Positions 10,241 to 18,947 of a DNA stretch of 51,391 bases are shown here, piece after piece (position 1 is the first letter of the stretch; each line of letters begins with the position of its first letter). A program made the position numbers and the translations under genes. Under the pieces are notes generated by a model, which was given only the letters and a program-made list of their open reading frames with translations, was not told where the DNA came from and ran no database searches. The stretch is from Phenylobacterium sp. Its GTDB lineage: Bacteria > Pseudomonadota > Alphaproteobacteria > Caulobacterales > Caulobacteraceae. Location: contig NZ_JAUYNW010000048.1 of the NCBI RefSeq assembly GCF_030698145.1, positions 1 to 51,391 of the forward strand, in the 5' to 3' direction.

Positions 10241-11323
10241 ATGATCGTCTTCTGGGTGGTCGCGGGCGTGCTTTCCGCCGCCGCGGCCGGCCTCATCCTG
10301 CAGACCGCCGCTCGCGCGGCCCTCCGCGCCGGGTCCTCCGACCCGACGAGCGAGGTCTATCGCCGCCAGCTCCGGGAGTTCGACGACCTGGCCGAGCGTG
10401 GCCTGATCGCGGAGGGCGAACGCAAGAGCGCCCACGCCGAGGCGGCGCGGCGCCTATTGTCGGTCGCTGACGCCGCAGTGGAACCCTGGACCGCCGAGAT
10501 CGGCCACCGCCGCCCGGTGCTCGTCGCGGCCCTCGTCGCGCCACTTGCCGCCCTTGGCCTTTACCTTGCTGTCGGCGCGCCGGGCCTGGCCGACCAGCCT
10601 TTCGGCGCCCGCATCGCTACTTGGCGCGCGCTGGATCCCTCCATGCTGACGGCGCCCCAGATGGCCGTGGTCCTCAAGGCGTTGATCGCCGAGCGCGGCC
10701 CCGACGCGGAGGCCTACGGCTTCCTGGCCAAGGCCGAGATCGCCGCTGGTAATCCCAGCGGCGCGATCCGCGCCCTGCGCCGCGGCATTGAACTGGCGCC
10801 CCGGCGGGTCGACCTGTGGGAGGGGCTGGGCGAGGTCCTGATGATCGAGGCCGGCGGCCAGGTCACCCCCCAGGCTCAGCGTGCCTTCGCCGAGGCGCTG
10901 AAGCGCGATCCCAGGTCCGCCATCTCGCGGTTCCACCTGGCCGCGGCCCGCATCGAGGCTGGAGACCGCGCCGGCGGCCTGGCCGACTGGAAGGCCCTGG
11001 CGTCCGAATTGCCCCGGGGTGATCCCCGCCGCGCCGCCGTGGAGACCGCCATCGCCCAGGCACAAGGCGCGCCGGCGGCCGCCACCGATCAAATGGCCGC
11101 GATCCGCGGCATGGTGGAGGGCCTAGCCGCCCGGCTGGAGGCCTCGCCGGAGGATCCCGAGGGCTGGGTGCGGCTGGTGCGCTCCCAGGCCGTGCTGGGC
11201 CAGGACTCTCAGCGCGACGCCGCGCTCGCCAAGGCCCGCGCCCGCTACGCCGATCGGCCCGAAATCCTCAAGGCGCTGGACATCGCCGCCAAGACAGCGC
11301 CCATGCGGAGGCCCCAACCATGA
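10241..11323 (+). CDS. ccmI: Cytochrome c maturation protein CcmI (CycH)
   Basis: This 360-residue membrane-bound TPR protein of the System I haem-ligation complex holds apocytochrome c for haem attachment. The N-terminal part has a membrane helix (VFWVVAGVLSAAAAGLI) and the CcmI hallmark SEVYRRQLREFDDLAERGLI. A second membrane helix follows at about residues 88-110. The periplasmic C-terminal half contains TPR-like helices (AEAYGFLAKAEIAAGNP, PRSAISRFHLAAARIEAG). The stop overlaps the ccmE start (ATGA), and the block ccmI-ccmE-ccmF-ccmH is fully coupled, the cycHJKL arrangement known from rhizobia and Caulobacter. Confidence 0.93.
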   Translation: MIVFWVVAGVLSAAAAGLILQTAARAALRAGSSDPTSEVYRRQLREFDDLAERGLIAEGERKSAHAEAARRLLSVADAAVEPWTAEIGHRRPVLVAALVAPLAALGLYLAVGAPGLADQPFGARIATWRALDPSMLTAPQMAVVLKALIAERGPDAEAYGFLAKAEIAAGNPSGAIRALRRGIELAPRRVDLWEGLGEVLMIEAGGQVTPQAQRAFAEALKRDPRSAISRFHLAAARIEAGDRAGGLADWKALASELPRGDPRRAAVETAIAQAQGAPAAATDQMAAIRGMVEGLAARLEASPEDPEGWVRLVRSQAVLGQDSQRDAALAKARARYADRPEILKALDIAAKTAPMRRPQP

Positions 11324-11811
11324 GCGGTTGGCTGCCCAAGTCCCCGAAAGCGCGCCGCCGCCTGATGCTGCTGGCCGCCATCGCCCCCGTCCTGGCCCTG
11401 GCCGTGGGCCTGACGCTGTGGGGGCTCTCGGACTCGATCTCGTTCTTCTACACCCCGTCCCAGGCCCTGGCCGCCAAGCCGCCGCCGGGGCGCGCGATCC
11501 AGCTTGGCGGACTGGTTCAGACCGGCAGTGTCGTGAAGCATCCCGACGGCCGCGTGGAGTTCACCGTCGCCGATCGGGTCGCGACCACCCGCGTCGCCTT
11601 CTCCGGCGACCTCCCCGACCTGTTCCGCGAAGGACAGGGCATCGTGGCCACCGGCGCTTTCCGGCCCGACGGCGGCTTCGAGGCCAAGCAGGTGCTGGCC
11701 AAGCATGATGAGAAGTACATGCCGCGCGAGGTGTCCAAGGCGCTCAAGGTACAGGGCGAGTGGCGCGGCGAGGGCGCGCCGCCGCCGATCTACGCCAAGG
11801 ACGGCGAATGA
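11320..11811 (+). CDS. ccmE: Cytochrome c haem chaperone CcmE (CycJ)
   Basis: This 163-residue periplasmic haem chaperone is anchored by one N-terminal membrane helix (LMLLAAIAPVLALAVGLTLW). The domain is an OB-fold: GRAIQLGGLVQTGSV, then VEFTVADRVATTRVAFSG, then GQGIVATGAF. The haem is bound covalently to His129 in the family motif KHDEKYMP, with Tyr133 as the likely iron ligand; both are present. Length is normal for the family. It overlaps both neighbours by 4 bases, which argues for a fixed expression ratio with ccmI and ccmF. Confidence 0.96.
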   Translation: MSGWLPKSPKARRRLMLLAAIAPVLALAVGLTLWGLSDSISFFYTPSQALAAKPPPGRAIQLGGLVQTGSVVKHPDGRVEFTVADRVATTRVAFSGDLPDLFREGQGIVATGAFRPDGGFEAKQVLAKHDEKYMPREVSKALKVQGEWRGEGAPPPIYAKDGE

Positions 11812-13781
11812 TCGTCGAGATCGGAGCCTTCGCGCTCGTCCTGGCCCTGGCGCTCTCGCTGGCCCAGCTCGTGCTGTCGACCGCCGGGCGCCTGAAGCGG
11901 GCCCAAGTGCTGGCCGGGGCCGGGGAAGGCGCGGCCCTGGCGGCCTTCGCCGGGCTCGCCGTGGCCTTCGCGGCGCTGATGTACGCCTTCGTGACCTCGG
12001 ACTTCTCAGTGGCCAATGTCGCGGCCAACTCCCACAGCGACAAGCCGCTGCTCTACCGGATCGCTGGGACTTGGGGCAGTCATGAAGGCTCCATGCTGCT
12101 GTGGTGCCTGGCGCTCACGGGTTGCGGCGCCGCGGTGGCCGGTTTCGGGCGCGGCCTGCCGCTTGGCCTGAAAGCCCTCACCGTGGCGGTGCAGGGTGGC
12201 CTAGGCGTGGTGTTCCTGGCCTACACGGTGCTGGCCTCCAATCCCTTCGCCCGCCTGGATGCGCCGCCCGTGCAGGGCCGCTCGCTCAATCCACTGCTGC
12301 AGGACCCGGCGCTCGCCTTCCATCCGCCCATGCTCTACCTCGGCTATGTCGGGCTCTCGGTGGTCTTCTCCTTCGCCGTGGCCGCCCTGGTGGAGGGCCG
12401 GGTGGACGCCGCCTGGGCCCGCTGGGTGCGGCCCTGGACGCTCGGCGCTTGGAGCGCGCTCACCGTCGGGATCACGCTCGGCGCCTTCTGGGCCTATTAC
12501 GAGCTGGGCTGGGGCGGCTGGTGGTTCTGGGACCCGGTCGAGAACGCCTCGTTCATGCCCTGGCTCGCGGCCACGGCCCTGCTGCACTCGGCCATCGTCA
12601 CGGAGAAGCGCGGGGCGCTGGCCGGCTGGACCGTGTTCCTGGCCCTGGCGGCGTTCACCTTTTCCATGCTGGGCGCTTTCCTGGTGCGCTCGGGGGTGCT
12701 GACCTCGGTCCATGCCTTCGCGGTCGACCCCACCCGGGGGACCCTGCTGCTGATCATCCTGGGGATCACGGCGGGCGCGGCTTTCGCGCTCTTCGCCTGG
12801 CGGGCGCCGGCCCTGAAACCGGGCGGGGTGTTCGCGCCGGTCAGCCGCGAGAGCGCCCTGGTGCTCAACAACATCCTGCTGGCGGCGGCGACTGCGACCG
12901 TGCTGCTCGGCACCCTCTATCCGCTGATCCGCGAAGCGGCGACCGGCGAGGCGATCTCGGTCGGTCCTCCGTTCTTCAACCTGACCTTCACCCCCCTGAT
13001 GGCGGCGCTGGCCATCCTGTTGCCGGCCGGGCCGCTGCTGGCCTGGAAGCGGGCTGACGCGCGCGGCGTGGCCCAGCGCCTGTGGGTCGCGGTCCTGATC
13101 GCGCTCGCCTGCGGCCTGGCGGCCTTCGCCCTAGTCAGTCCGCGCAAGGCCTTCGCCTCGGCCGGGATCGCCCTGGGCGCCTGGCTGGTGGTCGGCGCCT
13201 TCGTCGAGCTCGCCGAGCGCACCCGCGCGTTCCGAGGCCCCATCGCCGGGACCTGGCGGCGCTTCAGCGGCTTGCCGCGCGGCGCCTGGGGGATGAGCCT
13301 GGCGCACCTGGGCCTGGGGGTCTTCGTGCTGGGGGCCTGTTTCGAGACCGGCTGGAAGCTGGAAGCCGCCGAGGCCATTCCCGTGGGCGGCCGCCTGGAC
13401 GTCGGCGCCTATCACCTCGTCCTGGACCAGGTCCGCGGCGTCGAGGGACCCAACTACGAGGCCGAGCGCGGCTATCTGCGCGCCACCAGGGCCGACGCGC
13501 TGGTCTGCGAACCCCGCCCCGAACGGCGCTTCTATCCGACCGGCGGACAGACCACCTCCGAGGTCGCCATCTGTACGCGCGGCGTCAGCCACCTTTATGT
13601 GGTGTTGGGCGAACGCCGGCCGGGGCCCGAAGGCCCGGTCTGGCTGGTGCGCGCCTATTGGAACCCCTGGGCGCTGCTGATCTTCATCGGACCGGCGATC
13701 ATGGCGCTCGGCGGCCTGATCTCGCTGTCGGACCGCCGCCTGCGGATGGCGGTCGGCGCCCGGGCGGAGGCCAAGGGGTGA
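11808..13781 (+). CDS. ccmF: Haem lyase subunit CcmF (CycK)
   Basis: This 657-residue multi-pass membrane protein transfers haem from holo-CcmE to apocytochrome c together with CcmH and CcmI. It carries the CcmF signature WGSHEGSMLLW near the N-terminus and the tryptophan-rich WWD haem-binding motif WGGWWFWDPVENASFMPW at about residues 235-252. About 15 hydrophobic segments are visible. The C-terminal periplasmic domain (about 520-620) precedes the last helix. The start at 11808 overlaps the ccmE stop. The frame is open a further 48 bases upstream, but that stretch is out-of-frame ccmE sequence. The stop overlaps the GTG start of ccmH. Confidence 0.96.
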   Translation: MIVEIGAFALVLALALSLAQLVLSTAGRLKRAQVLAGAGEGAALAAFAGLAVAFAALMYAFVTSDFSVANVAANSHSDKPLLYRIAGTWGSHEGSMLLWCLALTGCGAAVAGFGRGLPLGLKALTVAVQGGLGVVFLAYTVLASNPFARLDAPPVQGRSLNPLLQDPALAFHPPMLYLGYVGLSVVFSFAVAALVEGRVDAAWARWVRPWTLGAWSALTVGITLGAFWAYYELGWGGWWFWDPVENASFMPWLAATALLHSAIVTEKRGALAGWTVFLALAAFTFSMLGAFLVRSGVLTSVHAFAVDPTRGTLLLIILGITAGAAFALFAWRAPALKPGGVFAPVSRESALVLNNILLAAATATVLLGTLYPLIREAATGEAISVGPPFFNLTFTPLMAALAILLPAGPLLAWKRADARGVAQRLWVAVLIALACGLAAFALVSPRKAFASAGIALGAWLVVGAFVELAERTRAFRGPIAGTWRRFSGLPRGAWGMSLAHLGLGVFVLGACFETGWKLEAAEAIPVGGRLDVGAYHLVLDQVRGVEGPNYEAERGYLRATRADALVCEPRPERRFYPTGGQTTSEVAICTRGVSHLYVVLGERRPGPEGPVWLVRAYWNPWALLIFIGPAIMALGGLISLSDRRLRMAVGARAEAKG

Positions 13782-14224
13782 GACGGACCCTGGCCATACT
13801 GGCGGCGGTGCTGAGCCTGGCCGCGGCCTCCGATCCGGCCGAACGGCTGGCCGATCCAGCGCAGGAGGCGCGGGCCCGCGCCATCTTCCGCGAGGTCCGC
13901 TGCCTGGTGTGCCAGAACGAATCCATCGACGATTCCAACGCCGAGCTGGCCGCCGACCTGCGCCGCCTGGTTCGCGACGAGGTCAAGGCCGGCAGGACCG
14001 ACGATCAGGTCCGCGACCATCTCACCGACCGATACGGGGAGTACGTGCTGTTGAAGCCAGCCTTCTCGTGGGGCAACGCCGCCCTCTGGGGCGCGCCGTT
14101 TCTGGTGGTGGGGCTGGGGTTGCTATTGCTGATCGGCGGGTTCCGCAACCGCCAGGCCGACGACGAACTCTCGCCCGACGAGGCCGCGCGGCTGGCGCGG
14201 ATGTCTGACGATGAGGGAGCATGA
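13778..14224 (+). CDS. ccmH: Cytochrome c maturation thiol reductase CcmH (CycL)
   Basis: This 148-residue thioredoxin-like partner keeps the apocytochrome CXXCH cysteines reduced. It has a signal peptide (MRRTLAILAAVLSLAAA) and the family redox motif RCLVCQNESI, with Cys42 and Cys45. The block DLRRLVRDEVKAG follows, then DRYGEYVLLKP. A C-terminal membrane helix follows (APFLVVGLGLLLLIGGF). The start is GTG at 13778, overlapping the ccmF stop as GTGA. No ccmG (DsbE) lies between ccmF and ccmH, as is usual for the alphaproteobacterial cycHJKL order; ccmABCD and ccmG are expected elsewhere. Confidence 0.94.
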   Translation: MRRTLAILAAVLSLAAASDPAERLADPAQEARARAIFREVRCLVCQNESIDDSNAELAADLRRLVRDEVKAGRTDDQVRDHLTDRYGEYVLLKPAFSWGNAALWGAPFLVVGLGLLLLIGGFRNRQADDELSPDEAARLARMSDDEGA

Positions 14225-14374
14225 CAAAGTTGCGCCCAACATCGGACGCTATGAAGCTCGCAGCGTGACCTAAACGTAACTTGAGAGACGTTGCGCTCTT
14301 TGGCATCGAACCTAGGTTGTTCCGGACGAGCGCGTGATATGTGCGGCTCTCTCCCACAGGGAATTTGAAGGCTT

Positions 14375-15967
14375 ATGACCTCGAAGAAGACCGGATACCT
14401 CCTCGGCGCCCTGGCCGGCGTCGGCGTCGCCACCGCCGCCCTCGCCGGCGCGGGCCTCAGCGACCGTTCACCCGGCGCTGGGAACGAGGGACTGCTGATC
14501 CGGGCCTCGACGGCGCCGATCTTCGCGCCGCCCCCCGGCGCGCCGCTGTCCTTCGCCGACATCTTCGACAAGGTTTCGCCGGCGGTGGTGTCGATCAACG
14601 TCACCTCCGAGGCCGATCCGTCAGCCCTGCGGCGGATCCCGGGCTTCGAGAACTTCCCGTTCGACGCCGTGCCGCGCGGCGGCCAGCCGCCTAGCGGCGG
14701 CGAGGACGGGGAAGGCGCGCAGCCCGGCCAGCCGGGCCGCGGCCAGGGGGGACAGCCCCGCCTGCCGCCCCAGCAGTCGTCGGGCTCGGGCTTCTTCATC
14801 TCGGCCGACGGCTATGTGGTCACCAACAACCACGTCGTGGAGAACGCCAAGGAAATCAAGGTCGTGCTCAAGGACGAGCGCGAACTCGACGCCGTGGTGG
14901 TCGGACGCGACGAGGGCACCGACCTGGCGGTCCTCAAGGTCAAGGGCGCGGGCTTCCCCTATGTGAACTTCGAGAACGCCGCCAAGCCGCGGGTCGGCGA
15001 CTGGGTCATCACGGTGGGTAACCCGTTCGGCCTGGGCGGCACGGCGACCGCCGGCATCATCTCGGCCTATGGCCGTGACATCGGCGAGACCTTCGTCGAC
15101 TACATCCAGATCGACGCCCCCATCAACCGGGGCAATTCCGGCGGCCCGACCTTCGACGTCTACGGCCGAGTGATCGGGGTCAATACTGCGATCTTCTCGC
15201 CTTCTGGCGGCTCGGTGGGCATCGGCTTCGCCATTCCCGCCGAGGTGGCCGACGTGATCACCAAGCAGCTCATCGCCGGCGGCAAGATCACCCGCGGCTA
15301 CATCGGCGCCTCGATCCAGAACTTCACCGCCGAGATGGCGGAGGCTCAAGGCCTGGGCGCCCAGCGCGGCGCCATCGTCGCCAATGTCACGCCGGGTGGT
15401 CCGTCCGAGCGCGCCGGCCTGCAGTCGGGCGACATCGTCACCTCGGTCAACGGCGTCAACGTGAAGAGCTCGTCCGAGTTGACCCGCGAGGTGGCCAAGG
15501 CTCAGGCCGGTGACGTCCTGCGCCTGGACGTCATGCGCGGCGGCAAGCGCAAGGTCGTCGAGATCCGGTCCGGCATCCGCCCGACCGAGCGCGAACTGGC
15601 GGCCAACGACAACACGCCGGGCGGCGCCAACCGCGGCGGGACCGAGGGCGCAACGCCCCAGGTCCAGCGTCCGGTGGTCCTGGGTCTGGCGCTCGCGCCG
15701 CTGGACGAGGCGACGCGCAAGCGCCTGAACCTCGACGCCGGCCTGCGCGGCGTGCTGATCGACCGCGTCGACCAGGCCTCGGAAGCCGCCCAGCGGGGCC
15801 TGCGCAAGGACGATGTCATCGTCCAGGCCGGCGGCCTCCCGGTGGGCAGCGCCACGGAGTTCGCCGCCCAGGTCGACATCGCCAAGAAGGCGGGGCGCCC
15901 CAGCGTCCTGGTGGGCGTCCATCGCGGCGGCCGCACCTCCTTCCTGCCGCTGAAGATTTCCGGTTAG
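14375..15967 (+). CDS. degP: Periplasmic serine protease DegP/HtrA (Do family)
   Basis: This 530-residue envelope quality-control protease has an N-terminal hydrophobic signal segment. It has a chymotrypsin-like domain with complete triad His153 (TNNHVVENA), Asp183 (GTDLAVLKV) and Ser255 (NRGNSGGPTFD). Two PDZ domains follow (about 300-390 and 435-525). The loop before the protease core (about residues 100-130) is unusually rich in Gly, Gln and Pro. The gene is 150 bases downstream of ccmH with its own upstream region, which contains the 10-bp palindrome AACCTAGGTT at 14309-14318. A regulator/kinase pair follows immediately, so the cluster looks like an envelope-stress unit. Confidence 0.93.
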   Translation: MTSKKTGYLLGALAGVGVATAALAGAGLSDRSPGAGNEGLLIRASTAPIFAPPPGAPLSFADIFDKVSPAVVSINVTSEADPSALRRIPGFENFPFDAVPRGGQPPSGGEDGEGAQPGQPGRGQGGQPRLPPQQSSGSGFFISADGYVVTNNHVVENAKEIKVVLKDERELDAVVVGRDEGTDLAVLKVKGAGFPYVNFENAAKPRVGDWVITVGNPFGLGGTATAGIISAYGRDIGETFVDYIQIDAPINRGNSGGPTFDVYGRVIGVNTAIFSPSGGSVGIGFAIPAEVADVITKQLIAGGKITRGYIGASIQNFTAEMAEAQGLGAQRGAIVANVTPGGPSERAGLQSGDIVTSVNGVNVKSSSELTREVAKAQAGDVLRLDVMRGGKRKVVEIRSGIRPTERELAANDNTPGGANRGGTEGATPQVQRPVVLGLALAPLDEATRKRLNLDAGLRGVLIDRVDQASEAAQRGLRKDDVIVQAGGLPVGSATEFAAQVDIAKKAGRPSVLVGVHRGGRTSFLPLKISG

Positions 15968-15995
15968 GTGGAACGAGGTTCGGGGGACTGAGTCG

Positions 15996-16667
15996 ATGCG
16001 CATTCTGATAGTCGAAGACGACCTCGAGGCGGCCGAAGTCATGGACCGCGGCCTCACCGAGGCCGGCCATGAATGCGCCCGCGCCCCCGACGGCGAGGAC
16101 GGCCTGACCGCGGCCCGCGGCGGCGATTTCGACGTGATGATCGTCGACCGAATGATGCCGCGGATGGACGGGGTCACCATGGTCCAGACCATCCGTCGCG
16201 AGGGCGACCAGACCCCCGTGCTGTTCCTGTCGGCGCTGGGCGAAATCAACGACCGCGTCGAGGGGCTGAAGGCCGGCGGCGACGACTATCTGGTCAAGCC
16301 CTATGCCTTCGCTGAGCTGATCGCCCGGGTCGAGGCCCTGTCGCGGCGCCGCGAGACCGGCTCTGTCCAGACCCTGCTGCGGGTCGGCGAGCTGGAGATG
16401 GACCTGATCGGGCGGGCCGTGCACCGCCAGGGCAAGGAGATCGACCTGCAGCCGCGCGAGTTTCAGCTGCTGGAGTTCATGATGCGCCACGCCGGCCAGT
16501 CGGTGACCCGCACCATGCTGCTGGAAAAGGTCTGGGAGTATCACTTCGATCCCCAGACCAATGTCATCGACGTCCACATCTCCCGCCTGCGGTCGAAGAT
16601 CGACAAGGGCTTCGACAAGCCCATGCTGCAGACGGTCCGCGGGGCGGGCTACCGCCTCGATCCCTAG
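15996..16667 (+). CDS. OmpR-family response regulator downstream of degP
   Basis: This 223-residue regulator has a receiver domain with the EDD pocket at 7-9 and phospho-acceptor Asp51 in VMIVDRMMPRMDG. Its switch is LSALGE, and Lys is in YLVKPYAF. The winged-helix C-terminal domain contains LQPREFQLLEFMMRHAG, TRTMLLEKVWEYHF and NVIDVHISRLRSKI, ending GYRLDP. It starts 28 bases after degP and ends 14 bases before its kinase, so the three are probably co-transcribed. Synteny of this pair between degP and glnE is shared with other alphaproteobacteria as far as I recall. Confidence 0.92.
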   Translation: MRILIVEDDLEAAEVMDRGLTEAGHECARAPDGEDGLTAARGGDFDVMIVDRMMPRMDGVTMVQTIRREGDQTPVLFLSALGEINDRVEGLKAGGDDYLVKPYAFAELIARVEALSRRRETGSVQTLLRVGELEMDLIGRAVHRQGKEIDLQPREFQLLEFMMRHAGQSVTRTMLLEKVWEYHFDPQTNVIDVHISRLRSKIDKGFDKPMLQTVRGAGYRLDP

Positions 16668-16681
16668 GGTTCGGCCGGGCC

Positions 16682-18085
16682 ATGCGTCTGCCCAGGCTCT
16701 TCCGCACCACGCCGTTCCGGCTGACCCTGCTGTTCCTGGCGCTGTTCGCCGCGGCGGCCAGCGCCTTCCTGGCCTATATTTATCTCGCCACCGCCGGGGA
16801 GGCGACGCGGCGCACCGACGAGGACATCGGCCGCGAGATGCGCGCCCTGATGGCCGCCTATGAGCGCGGCGGCGCCAATGTGCTGAACCAGTCGTTGATC
16901 GAGCGGGCGGCCAGCGAGCGGCCGTTCCTCTACCTGCTGATGACCAAGGACGGGAAGCGGATCTCCGGCTCGATCGAGGAGTCGCCCGTGGAGGAGTTCA
17001 CCGGCGCCCCGGCCCGGGCCAGCTTCTCGGTCACCGACATCGACGTGAACGGCCGCGAGCGCAAGCATCCGGCCCGTGGGTTCCAGGAACAGCTGGGCGG
17101 CGGTGAGATCCTGTTCGTCGGGGCCGACATCAGCGACGACCAGGCTTATGTGCTGAAGATCATCCGGGCCCTCTGGGGAGCAGGCGCCCTCGTGATTGTC
17201 CTGGGCCTGCTGGGCGGCCTGCTGGTCAGCCGCAATGTGAGCCGCAGCATGGCGGGCCTCACCGATGTGGTCACCGCGGTGCGCAATGGCGACTTCGAGG
17301 CCCGGGCCCAGGTGCGTGGCACCCGCGACGAGTTCGACGAGCTGGCCGAGGGCCTGAACGAGATGCTGGATCGGCTGGAACGCTCCATGGCCGGCCACCG
17401 TCACGCCGGCGACGCCATCGCTCACGACCTGCGCTCGCCGCTGACCCGGCTGCGCGCGCGGCTGGAGACAGCCTTCCTCGAAGTGGAGGCCGGCAAGGGC
17501 AACGCCGAGGAGGCGCTCGGCCAGGCCTTGGAGGACACCGACGGCGTGCTGAAGACCTTCGGCGCCGTGCTCTCCATCGCCCGGCTGCAGGCGGCCGGCC
17601 AGGCGCCCGACCAGAACCTGTTCGATCCCGCCGAACTGGGCGGCGACATGGCCGAACTCTACGAGCCGGTCTGCGAGGACAAGGGGCTGGATTTCGACGC
17701 CGAGTTCGCCGCCGACCTGCAGGTGCGCGGCAACCGCGAGTTCTTGGCCCAGGCCCTGGCCAACATCCTGGACAATGCGGTGAAGTACACGCCCTCGGGC
17801 GGGGCGATCATGCTGCGCGTGCGCCGCCGCTCGTCGGGCGAGGTGGAGTATTCCGTCACCGACACTGGCCCCGGCGTTCCCGACGAGGATCGCGGCCGGG
17901 TGGTGGAACGTTTCGTGCGCCTGGAGAACAGCCGGAGCGAGCCGGGTTCGGGCCTGGGCCTGTCACTGGTCGCGGCCGTGGCCGAGGCCCATGGCGGCCG
18001 GCTGGAGCTGGCCGAGGGACCGGGCAAGGTGGGCGAGATGGGTCCTGGCCTGCGGGTGGCGCTGATCCTGCCCCGCGCGGCCTAG
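16682..18085 (+). CDS. Sensor histidine kinase paired with the degP-linked regulator
   Basis: This 467-residue inner-membrane kinase has a first membrane helix at about 17-38 (LTLLFLALFAAAASAFLAYI), a periplasmic loop of about 125 residues and a second helix (GALVIVLGLLGGLLVS). A HAMP linker follows. The dimerisation domain carries His248 in IAHDLRSPLTRLRARLE. The ATPase domain shows NILDNAVKYTP, DTGPGVPD and GSGLGLSLV. All catalytic boxes are present. Its stop codon shares a CTAG with the stop of the convergent DoxX gene, leaving no room for a terminator between them. Confidence 0.92.
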   Translation: MRLPRLFRTTPFRLTLLFLALFAAAASAFLAYIYLATAGEATRRTDEDIGREMRALMAAYERGGANVLNQSLIERAASERPFLYLLMTKDGKRISGSIEESPVEEFTGAPARASFSVTDIDVNGRERKHPARGFQEQLGGGEILFVGADISDDQAYVLKIIRALWGAGALVIVLGLLGGLLVSRNVSRSMAGLTDVVTAVRNGDFEARAQVRGTRDEFDELAEGLNEMLDRLERSMAGHRHAGDAIAHDLRSPLTRLRARLETAFLEVEAGKGNAEEALGQALEDTDGVLKTFGAVLSIARLQAAGQAPDQNLFDPAELGGDMAELYEPVCEDKGLDFDAEFAADLQVRGNREFLAQALANILDNAVKYTPSGGAIMLRVRRRSSGEVEYSVTDTGPGVPDEDRGRVVERFVRLENSRSEPGSGLGLSLVAAVAEAHGGRLELAEGPGKVGEMGPGLRVALILPRAA

Positions 18086-18504
18086 GCGCGTCTGGCGATC
18101 CAAGTGTCGAGGGCGTAGCGGCCGGGCCCGGCCGCCGCCAGCAGCAGGCCCATGGCGATCAGGCTGGCCGACGGGAAGGATCCGCTGATCCCCTGGAACC
18201 GGTCGACCATGACGATGGCCACCACGAAGTTGAAGGCGACGACCAGGCCAGCCCACCCCGTCGCGAGGCCGGCGATCAGGCATAGGCTGGCGAGGAACAT
18301 GACCCAGACCGAAAGGGGCGCCAGAATGTGCGGCGCGGCGAACCCGTACTTGGTCATCAGGGCGACGAACTCGGTCAGCTTGGCGGCCTGGAAGCAGTAG
18401 GGGGCGGCCGAGACGATCAGGAACCCTGCGACCAACAGTCGTATCAGCAGCAGGATGGCGTCGAGGCCGCGGCGCAGGGGCGTCTGGGTCAGGAGGTCGG
18501 TCAT
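18082..18504 (-). CDS. DoxX family membrane protein, intact copy
   Basis: This 140-residue protein has four predicted membrane helices. It starts RGLDAILLLIRLLVAGFLI, has the conserved KYGFAAPHILAPLSVW and GLATGWAGLVVAFNFVVAIVMVD, and ends with SASLIAMGLLLAAAGPGRYALD, which is the DoxX/DoxD pattern. DoxX proteins are linked to oxidative or thiol stress responses in some bacteria, but the role here is unknown. It lies directly downstream of a damaged paralogue on the same strand and is convergent with the kinase gene, sharing CTAG at the stops. The start at 18504 has only a weak ribosome site, so coupling to the upstream copy is possible. Confidence 0.85.
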   Translation of the reverse strand: MTDLLTQTPLRRGLDAILLLIRLLVAGFLIVSAAPYCFQAAKLTEFVALMTKYGFAAPHILAPLSVWVMFLASLCLIAGLATGWAGLVVAFNFVVAIVMVDRFQGISGSFPSASLIAMGLLLAAAGPGRYALDTWIARRA

Positions 18505-18536
18505 GGCGCCATCAACGCCCAAGCTTCGGCGCTGCG

Positions 18537-18935
18537 CTATCGAGTTCCTAGGTCGCCCGAGGCCGGGCCAGGCTGTCCAGGGCGAAGCGAGGCGGACGGG
18601 AATGACCCGCGAATCCTCTGATGATGGTCGACCATGGCGATGGCGACGACGAAGTTGAAGGCGCAAACCAGTCCGGCCCACCGCGTTGCGAGCCCGGCGA
18701 TGAAGGCGACGCCGCACGCGAACTGGGCCCAGACCGACAGCGGCGCCATCAGCTCCGGCGCCGGAAAGCCGAACTTGGACAGGAAACCCTCGAGCTCTGT
18801 CATACGCTCGACGCTTGCGATGTTGTCCCAGACCCCGAAGATCAGGAACGAGCCGATCATAAGCCGCATGAGCAGCAGGGCCGCGTCCGAACCGCGCGAC
18901 AGGAATGACAGGGTGAGAACGTCAGGAACGCGCAC
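18537..18935 (-). pseudogene. DoxX paralogue with frameshifting 3' deletion
   Basis: This frame gives about 132 residues, from a GTG at 18935. It aligns with the intact DoxX copy downstream up to GSFPSASL: both have APLSVW, FIAGLATRWAGLV and CAFNFVVAIAMVD. After that point it reads RPGQPGPASGDLGTR and stops. Another frame beginning at the same break reads ALDSLARPRAT and stops at 18548, matching the intact copy's end (ALDTWIARRA). The simplest reading is that about 44 bases coding the fourth helix were lost with a length not divisible by three. Copy one keeps this helix. The product would have three helices, so the gene is probably non-functional, though expression cannot be excluded. The start is 12 bases from the divergent glnE start. 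Confidence 0.7.
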
Positions 18936-18947
18936 CGGAATTCGTCG

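Noticed and set aside
13778..14224. Missing ccmG between ccmF and ccmH as an anomaly
   Set aside because: The cycHJKL order without ccmG is normal in alphaproteobacteria; ccmG is usually placed with ccmABCD elsewhere.
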